From NCBI RefSeq assembly GCF_026341775.1, contig NZ_JAPEOB010000003.1, positions 1-64,000 of the forward strand: a stretch of DNA of 64,000 nt. The letters run 5' to 3'. The position numbers and the translations under genes were made by a program. Below, in pieces: positions 58,797-64,000 of this stretch (position 1 is the first letter of the stretch; each line of letters opens with the position of its first letter). The notes beneath the pieces were generated by a model, which ran no database searches, was not told the DNA's origin, and was given only the letters and a program-made list of their open reading frames with translations. Source of the DNA: Streptomyces sp. NBC_00654 (lineage in GTDB: Bacteria; Actinomycetota; Actinomycetes; Streptomycetales; Streptomycetaceae).

Positions 58797-60278
58797 TCAG
58801 CGGTTGAAGGAGCTCCCCAGGGCGGCCTTCGCCGCCACCGTGCCCAGCGTCCCGTGACCGAAGCTGACGGATCCCTCGGCGGTCAGCCCGGAGTTGGTGG
58901 CGGGGAAGAACCACAGCGAGCCCGCGCCCGTGTCCTCGCCGGGGGCGCCGACGGCCAGTTCGGACCGGCCGTCCTTGTCGATGTCCACGAAGGCGGCGGC
59001 CCCGCCGAACAGGTCGCCCTTCTCCGCGGTGCCCGTGACATCCGGCGTGCTCTGGTTGAAGCCCTTGGTGCCGGTGCCCGTCGGGCCGGAGGCCGTACCG
59101 GGCATGATCACGATGCCGCCCGCCCGCTGGACCGTGCCGAGCGCCTCCTTCGGGACGCCCACGGCGATCTCGCCGAAGCCGTCGCCGTTCGTGTCACCGA
59201 TCGCGACGGACGTGCCGAAGCCGTCGGAGTGCTCCGCCGCGCCCGGGACGCCCGCCGAGTCCTGGTTGAAGACCTTGGCCCTGGTGCCCTGCGGCCCGGT
59301 GGCGCTGCCCTGGACGTAGGTCAGCATGCCGCCCTTGGCGAGCGGCAGGCCGAGGTCGCTGTCGTAGCCGTCGATCGCGCGTCCGACGGCGAGGTCGGCG
59401 TACTTGTCACCGTTGACGTTGCCGACGGCGAGGTACTCGCCGCCCTCCAGGGAGTAGCCGTCGGCGCCCTTCACCTGGGTGTACTCGCCCGGACCGGCGG
59501 GGCTGCCGTTGCCGATGAGGATGCGGCGGTCGTCGAACTCGTCGCCGCTGTGGACGGCGGCGACGACGTCGTCGCGCCCGTCCCCGTTGACGTCGCCCGC
59601 CGCCAGGTCCAGGTAGCGCATGTCGTCCATGTCGGGCCGCTCGGTGGTGGCGGACGCGAGGCCGTCACGGGTGAACGGGCCCAGGAGGCTCTGGAGATCG
59701 TGGTCGCGGACGACCGCGAGGTCCGGGGCCCCGTCCCCGTTGAGGTCGCCCGTGGCGAGATGGGTGCCGACGTTGTCGTACTGCTCCCCGTCCAGGACCG
59801 TCGCGCCGCCCGCGAGTCCGCCCGCACCGCCCCAGAGGACGGTGAGCGAGCCCGCGCCCACGCCGGTGCCGACCTTCTCGCCCGAGGAGCCGACCACCAG
59901 GTCCGCGTAGCCGTCCCGGTCGAGGTCGGCGGAGACCACCGAGCTGCCGAAGGCGTCCCCGGCTTCCGGAGTGCCGGGGACGCCTGCCGTGCTCTGGGTG
60001 AAGACCTTCTTGACGGAGTTCTTGATGCCGGTGCTGGACCCGTAGGCGACGCCGACGTACCCGGCGCCCGCGAAGCCCTTGACCGTGGCACCGGGGGCGG
60101 CGAACGCGACGTCGGCGTAACCGTCGCCGTTGAAGTCGGAGTGGGGGTCTGCCGGGGCGGCCGCCCGCTCGGGTGCGGCCGGGGCTGCCGGGGCTGCCTG
60201 GGCCGTGGGCAGGGTGAGGGCGGCGGAGGCGACGGCGATGGCCAGGACCACACCGGTACCGAGTGCTCGGGATGCCAC
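58797..60278 (-). CDS. Secreted FG-GAP repeat protein
   Basis: 493 residues read leftwards from GTG 60278 behind GAAGGAGT. A signal peptide is clear (residues 1-28, TGVVLAIAVASAALTLPTAQ, then AAPA). The mature protein is made of about seven FG-GAP/integrin-alpha-like blades, each with a calcium-type loop: DFNGDGYADVAFAAPG, DLDRDGYADLVVGSSG, DLNGDGAPDLAVV, DVNGDGRDDVVAAV and DTNGDGFGEIAVGVP. They form a secreted beta-propeller. Streptomyces has many such proteins of unknown role, possibly in adhesion or polysaccharide binding. No catalytic domain is attached. Confidence 0.93.
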   Translation of the reverse strand: MASRALGTGVVLAIAVASAALTLPTAQAAPAAPAAPERAAAPADPHSDFNGDGYADVAFAAPGATVKGFAGAGYVGVAYGSSTGIKNSVKKVFTQSTAGVPGTPEAGDAFGSSVVSADLDRDGYADLVVGSSGEKVGTGVGAGSLTVLWGGAGGLAGGATVLDGEQYDNVGTHLATGDLNGDGAPDLAVVRDHDLQSLLGPFTRDGLASATTERPDMDDMRYLDLAAGDVNGDGRDDVVAAVHSGDEFDDRRILIGNGSPAGPGEYTQVKGADGYSLEGGEYLAVGNVNGDKYADLAVGRAIDGYDSDLGLPLAKGGMLTYVQGSATGPQGTRAKVFNQDSAGVPGAAEHSDGFGTSVAIGDTNGDGFGEIAVGVPKEALGTVQRAGGIVIMPGTASGPTGTGTKGFNQSTPDVTGTAEKGDLFGGAAAFVDIDKDGRSELAVGAPGEDTGAGSLWFFPATNSGLTAEGSVSFGHGTLGTVAAKAALGSSFNR

Positions 60279-60372
60279 AGGGACTCCTTCTGCTGACGTG
60301 TGCGGAGATCGTTCTCGGGTTGTTCGTGAAGCGTTCCGCCGGTGTCTGCTGTACGGGGGGTAGCAAAGCGGC

Positions 60373-60387
60373 TCGTACCCGGTACGA
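60373..60387. promoter_or_regulatory. Inverted repeat in divergent promoter region
   Basis: TCGTACC (60373-60379) mirrors GGTACGA (60381-60387) around one base, between the divergent FG-GAP and acetyltransferase genes. A regulator binding site is plausible. No regulator is nearby. Confidence 0.4.
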
Positions 60388-60477
60388 CGGCCGGATCGGC
60401 CCCGGGGTTGCGTGCCGTTCCGGACAAGTGCGCCTATCTTGTTCCCTGTTACCGGCCCCTGACGAAGGAGTGACCCG

Positions 60478-61095
60478 GTGACCTCACAGGTCGGGCTCGT
60501 GACGGAGGAGGCGCTGCGCGGCTACGGCGAGGGCATCCGCGCCGTGTACGCGGAGGCGTTCTCCGCCCCGCCCTGGTACGAGGACCCGGAAGAGGCGGAC
60601 GACTACCTGGAACGGCTCGCCGAGGACGCGGCGAGGCCGGGATTCACGGCGGCGGTGGCCCTGGACGGGGAGACCGTGACCGGCTTCGCCACGGCCTGGA
60701 CCACACCGGAGGTCTTTCCCCGCGACCGCAGTTACGGACAGGTCGCCGAGGCCCTGGGCCCCGACCGGGCGACGGCGTGGCTGTGCGGGGCCCTTGAGGT
60801 GGACGAGCTGGCCGTCAGCCCCCGGGCGCACGGCACCGGACTGGGCCGGGCCCTGCTGGCGGCGGTGACGGGCCCCGCGGTGGACGGCCGCTGCTGGCTG
60901 CTGACCTCGGCACGGGCGGAGGCGGCGCTGCGGCTGTACGAGCGCGCCGGATGGCACCGCTGCGCCACGCCCGTACCGGGCAGGGCGGGGCTCGTCGTGC
61001 TCCTCGGGCCCCGGCACCCGGGCCTCTCGGCAGCGGACCGCTCATCGGACCCGGCGGCGGACCCGGCGGCGGACCCGGCGGCGGCTACAGCGTGA
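60478..61095 (+). CDS. GNAT family acetyltransferase
   Basis: 205 residues from GTG 60478 behind AAGGAGTG. The GNAT core is seen as EVDELAVSPRAHGTGLGRAL (acetyl-CoA loop, about residues 104-123) and LRLYERAGWHRC near 157. An N-terminal part with YAEAFSAPPWYED fits Streptomyces single-domain GNATs. The final residues are DPAA repeats encoded by a short tandem repeat and overlap the convergent DUF1772 gene by 11 bases. Substrate unknown. Confidence 0.88.
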   Translation: MTSQVGLVTEEALRGYGEGIRAVYAEAFSAPPWYEDPEEADDYLERLAEDAARPGFTAAVALDGETVTGFATAWTTPEVFPRDRSYGQVAEALGPDRATAWLCGALEVDELAVSPRAHGTGLGRALLAAVTGPAVDGRCWLLTSARAEAALRLYERAGWHRCATPVPGRAGLVVLLGPRHPGLSAADRSSDPAADPAADPAAATA

Positions 61096-61531
61096 CGGCC
61101 AGCAGGACGAAGGCCGCGAGCGAGAGCACCGTACGGACCAGGTGAAGGGTGTTCCAGCGGGACTCGAAGGCCTCACGGGCCGCGCTGTCGTCGCCGCCCT
61201 CGGAGTCCGCGAGCGCCTTGTTGAGCGGGATGTTCCCGGCGATCGTGATCAGGTGGCCGATGACCGCGCAGGCCAGTGCGACGGCGGTGAGCACCCGGGC
61301 GTCCCCGCCGGCACCGGAGACGAGCGCCGCGACCGGAAGGGCGACCACTCCGAGGAACAGGACGAGGAAGAGAGGCCCCGGCACCTTCTCGTTGAAGCGG
61401 CGCATCGCGGCGGTGAACCGGTCGTCCGGCAGCGCCGCGAGGCCCGGCATGATCGCGGTCAGGAACGTCAGCATGAAGCCCGCGTAGAGGCCGTTGGCAA
61501 CCACGGAGAGCACCAGGAGCACAGAGGTCAT
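61085..61531 (-). CDS. DUF1772 (anthrone oxygenase-like) membrane protein
   Basis: 148 residues from ATG 61531 (an ATG at 61543 is also possible). Four hydrophobic helices and the conserved pieces GLYAGFMLTFLTAIMPGLAA, GNIPLNKAL and FESRWNTLHLVRTVLSLAAF identify DUF1772. Family relatives include anthrone oxygenases, but most bacterial members have no known reaction. Confidence 0.88.
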   Translation of the reverse strand: MTSVLLVLSVVANGLYAGFMLTFLTAIMPGLAALPDDRFTAAMRRFNEKVPGPLFLVLFLGVVALPVAALVSGAGGDARVLTAVALACAVIGHLITIAGNIPLNKALADSEGGDDSAAREAFESRWNTLHLVRTVLSLAAFVLLAVTL

Positions 61532-61626
61532 GGTGCACATCATGGCGCGGGGCGGCGGCCCGCACCGCCACGATTCCCCGCAGCCGTGCGCGCCCGCCCC
61601 CGCCCTTCGCCCGGACGCGCCGGGCG

Positions 61627-63279
61627 TCAGCCGATCTCGCCCTCCGTCCCGTCGCCGCCCTTCGGCTCCTCGCCGTTCCTGAGCCGGTCGGCCCGGCCGA
61701 TCGCCGTCGCCAGCTTCCGTACCGAATCGTCCTCGGTCTCCTCCGCCAGTTCTGAGGCCCGGGAGGCGAGTTCACCGAGGCCGGGCGTGCCCGGCAGCTC
61801 GCCGCCGCGCAGGGTCTCGGCGAAGTAGGCCGCCACCGCCGCCACCTGGAGCCGCTTGCCCGGTCCGCCCCACAGCTCGCCGTCGATCGCCCCGCTCCCC
61901 ACGGAGCCGGTCCTCTCGTGCGCCTTACGGGTCCTGGGGTCCAGCCAGCGCACCGTGGCCGTCGCCACATGGCCGGACGCGCCCTCGCGCAGCCGTACCG
62001 CGTAGAGCGCGGTCACCGTGTGGCCGGGGCCGACCTCTCCGCCGTCGACGCCGTCGTCGCGGAAGTCCTCGTCGGCGACCTTGCGGTTCTCGTAGCCGAT
62101 CAGCCGGAACTGCTGGACGGTCTCGCGGTCGAAGGCGACCTGGGCCTTGGCGTCCCGCGCCCGCAGCTCCACATGGGCGGGCAGCTGGTCGACGAAGACC
62201 TTGCGGGCCTGTTCCTCGTCGGCGATGTACGTGGTGTGCCCGTCGCCCTTGTTGGTGAGGCGTTCCATCAGCGCGTCGCCGTAGTCACTGCCGACCCCGA
62301 CGCCGAAGAGCGTGATGCCGTGCTCGCGGCGGGCGTCGCCGATCCGTTCCAGGATGGCGTCGGCCTCGGTCTCCCCCGTGTTGGCGAGGGCGTCGGAGAG
62401 CAGCACGACACGGTTGTTCGCGCCCTTGCGGTGGCCCTCGACCGCCTCCTCGTAGCCGCGCCGGATACCGGCGTCGACGTTGGTGGAGTCGGCCGGTTCC
62501 ATCTCCTCGACCGCGTCGCGGATCCGGTTCCGGTTGCCCTGGAGCCGGGTCATCGGCAGCCGGGTCTCGGCCTCGTCGCTGAAGGTGACCAGGGAGACCG
62601 CGTCGTCGTCGCGCAGTTCGTCGGTGAGGATCGTCAGGGACTTCTTCGCCAGGTCCAGGCGGCCCGGTTCGGCCATGGAGCCGGAGATGTCGACGACGAA
62701 GGTGAGGGCGGCGGGCGGGCGTTCACCGCTCGGCTGCGCCGCCTTCGTGGCCAGTCCGACCCGTACCAGGGACCAGTCTCCGGCCCCCTTGCCGGAGCCT
62801 TCACCGGACTTCCCGTCCGACGCCCCGCCGGTCCCTCCGCCGGCCCGTGCTCCGTCGACGGTCACCGAGAAGCCGTTGCCCTCGGGCCGCTCGTAGCCCT
62901 GCCGGAAGCTGTTGACGAACTCCTCGGGCCGTACGGTCCCGGGCTCCGGCAGCCTGCCGTCGCCCAGGGTGCGGCGGGCGTAGCCGTAGCTGGCGGTGTC
63001 CACGTCCAGGGCGAAGGTGGACAGGTAGTCGGGCGGTGCGACGTCCCGCTGCTTCCCGTCCGTCCCGTCCTCGCGGGCGGCGCTGTCCCCCTTGGCGGCA
63101 CCGTCGGGCGCCCCGCCCGGGGCGGGCGGGGCGGGCTGCCCGCCGCCGCTCGCCCCCGGCGGCTGCCGTGCGCCGGTACGGCGGTCGGCCGACGCCCCCT
63201 CGCCCATTCCGCCACCGCATCCGGTGATCAGCATTCCGCCCGCCAGCAGCAGCGCGGCGGCCCGTGTCCGGTGCTTCAT
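61627..63279 (-). CDS. von Willebrand factor A domain lipoprotein
   Basis: 550 residues from ATG 63279, chosen because GGGGGG lies 5 bases upstream and it opens directly on a lipoprotein signal (lipobox LITGC, Cys21). A Gly/Pro/Ala-rich linker follows, then the YfbK-type N-terminal domain (YLSTFALDVDTASYGYARRT, then EEFVNSFRQGY). The vWA domain has MIDAS residues Asp197-x-Ser199-x-Ser201 in FVVDISGSMAEPGRLDLAKK. A DUF3520-like C-terminal part follows. It is an extracellular membrane-anchored metal-dependent binding protein, partner unknown. Confidence 0.93.
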   Translation of the reverse strand: MKHRTRAAALLLAGGMLITGCGGGMGEGASADRRTGARQPPGASGGGQPAPPAPGGAPDGAAKGDSAAREDGTDGKQRDVAPPDYLSTFALDVDTASYGYARRTLGDGRLPEPGTVRPEEFVNSFRQGYERPEGNGFSVTVDGARAGGGTGGASDGKSGEGSGKGAGDWSLVRVGLATKAAQPSGERPPAALTFVVDISGSMAEPGRLDLAKKSLTILTDELRDDDAVSLVTFSDEAETRLPMTRLQGNRNRIRDAVEEMEPADSTNVDAGIRRGYEEAVEGHRKGANNRVVLLSDALANTGETEADAILERIGDARREHGITLFGVGVGSDYGDALMERLTNKGDGHTTYIADEEQARKVFVDQLPAHVELRARDAKAQVAFDRETVQQFRLIGYENRKVADEDFRDDGVDGGEVGPGHTVTALYAVRLREGASGHVATATVRWLDPRTRKAHERTGSVGSGAIDGELWGGPGKRLQVAAVAAYFAETLRGGELPGTPGLGELASRASELAEETEDDSVRKLATAIGRADRLRNGEEPKGGDGTEGEIG

Positions 63280-63405
63280 CCGTACCCCCCACATCGTCGA
63301 CAACTGTGAATGTGACGTGCGGGAGGGCCGTGGGGAGTCGACGAACGCGTTGCGGAAGCGTCTCGATGCGGCAACAGCGACCGCCGCACCGGCGGAACAT
63401 CAGGT

Positions 63406-64000
63406 TCAGGACACGATGTCCTTACGACTGAACCCCCGGAAGGCGAGCGCGAACAGGATCAGGGCATACGTCACCGAGACCGCCGCGCCCTTCACCATCC
63501 CGCCCCACTCCAGCTCCGGCTGGAGCGCGTCCGCCCAGGCGAACTGCCAGTGCGCGGGCAGGAACTCGCGCCAGGAGCCGAGCGCGGTGACGGCGTCCAG
63601 CACATTGCCGACGATGGTGAGCCCGACCGCCCCGCCGACCGCGCCCAGCGGGGCGTCGGTCTTCGTCGACAGCCAGAACGCCAGAGCGGCGGTGACCAGT
63701 TGGGAGACGAAGATGAACGCCACGGCGAGCGCGATGCGCGGCACCGTGTCCCCGGTGGCCAGCGCTCCCCCGGTGGGCAGCTCCAGCGGGCCCCAGCCGT
63801 ACGCCGCCGCGCCCGCCGCCAGCGCGACGACCGGCAGCAGCACCATCGCGGCCAGGCTGAAGCCGAGCGCGACCACGAGCTTGCTCCACAGCAGCCGCGT
63901 CCGGGGCACGGGGGCGGCGAGCAGATAGCGCAGCGAGGACCAACTGGCCTCGGAGGCGACGGTGTCCCCGCAGAACAGGGCGACCGGCACCACCAGCAGG
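63406..64000 (-). CDS. ABC-2 type transporter permease (5' partial)
   Basis: The frame runs off the right edge of the window, so the N-terminus is missing. The visible 197 residues have five hydrophobic segments. They begin LLVVPVALFCGDTVASEASW-like and continue with RYLLAAPVPRTRLLWSKLVV (the ABC-2 permease loop). They end FRGFSRKDIVS, the usual end of this family, with DI near the stop. It would pair with an ATP-binding protein encoded upstream, outside the window. Substrate unknown. Confidence 0.87.
   Translation of the reverse strand, partial: LLVVPVALFCGDTVASEASWSSLRYLLAAPVPRTRLLWSKLVVALGFSLAAMVLLPVVALAAGAAAYGWGPLELPTGGALATGDTVPRIALAVAFIFVSQLVTAALAFWLSTKTDAPLGAVGGAVGLTIVGNVLDAVTALGSWREFLPAHWQFAWADALQPELEWGGMVKGAAVSVTYALILFALAFRGFSRKDIVS

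Overview
The window is high-G+C actinobacterial DNA, almost certainly from a Streptomyces chromosome. The evidence is dense coding with GC-rich third positions, many GTG starts and ATGA/GTGA overlaps, rare TTA leucine codons, and gene families typical of the genus. Genes at both edges are cut: a phage tape measure protein on the left and an ABC-2 type permease on the right.

1-14.7 kb: the right part of a siphovirus-type prophage. It runs tape measure, distal tail, Gp37-like tail protein, tail fibre-like protein, tailspike, endolysin, holin-like protein, two membrane-anchored accessory proteins (one collagen-like), then a regulator with a helix-turn-helix and four small genes. It ends at about 14.66-14.70 kb in the 3' half of a tRNA gene (tRNA-Arg(UCU)-like), followed by a tRNA-type terminator. 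I read this as the attR junction. No integrase is visible, so it should lie beyond the left edge.

14.8-27.7 kb: chromosomal genes. A MocR-type regulator is divergent from a two-gene operon encoding the two halves of a Tm-1-like protein (UPF0261 and a PEP-hydrolase-type TIM barrel), with an inverted repeat between them. A five-gene operon follows (Fe(II)/2-oxoglutarate oxygenase, glycosyltransferase-like protein, PLP amino-acid decarboxylase, GNAT acetyltransferase, MFS exporter). It looks like a small, unassigned biosynthetic cluster, and its decarboxylase carries a TTA codon at position 4. Next come a fused double alpha/beta hydrolase whose first domain has lost its serine nucleophile and a divergent MerR regulator, sharing a textbook MerR promoter with a 19-bp spacer.

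28.2-58.7 kb: a complete Streptomyces-type contractile injection system (eCIS, phage-tail-like particle) in one long collinear operon. It has sheath, inner tube, a zinc-ribbon baseplate protein, a disordered protein, DUF4255 cap, AAA+ ATPase, a small conserved protein, a 2268-residue DUF4157 protein, a small unknown gene, tube-initiator, LysM, hub, spike, PAAR-like tip, gp25, two baseplate J-like proteins, a P2 I-like protein, a DUF6519 protein and a terminal amidase. The most interesting object is the DUF4157 protein. Its last roughly 440 residues and the next small gene sit in a 1.95-kb island of clearly lower G+C between GC-rich structural genes. This has the architecture of a swapped-in toxin domain and its immunity gene, carried inside the injection-system operon.

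58.8-64 kb: ordinary chromosomal genes: a secreted FG-GAP repeat protein, a GNAT acetyltransferase, a DUF1772 membrane protein, a von Willebrand factor A lipoprotein, and the partial ABC permease.
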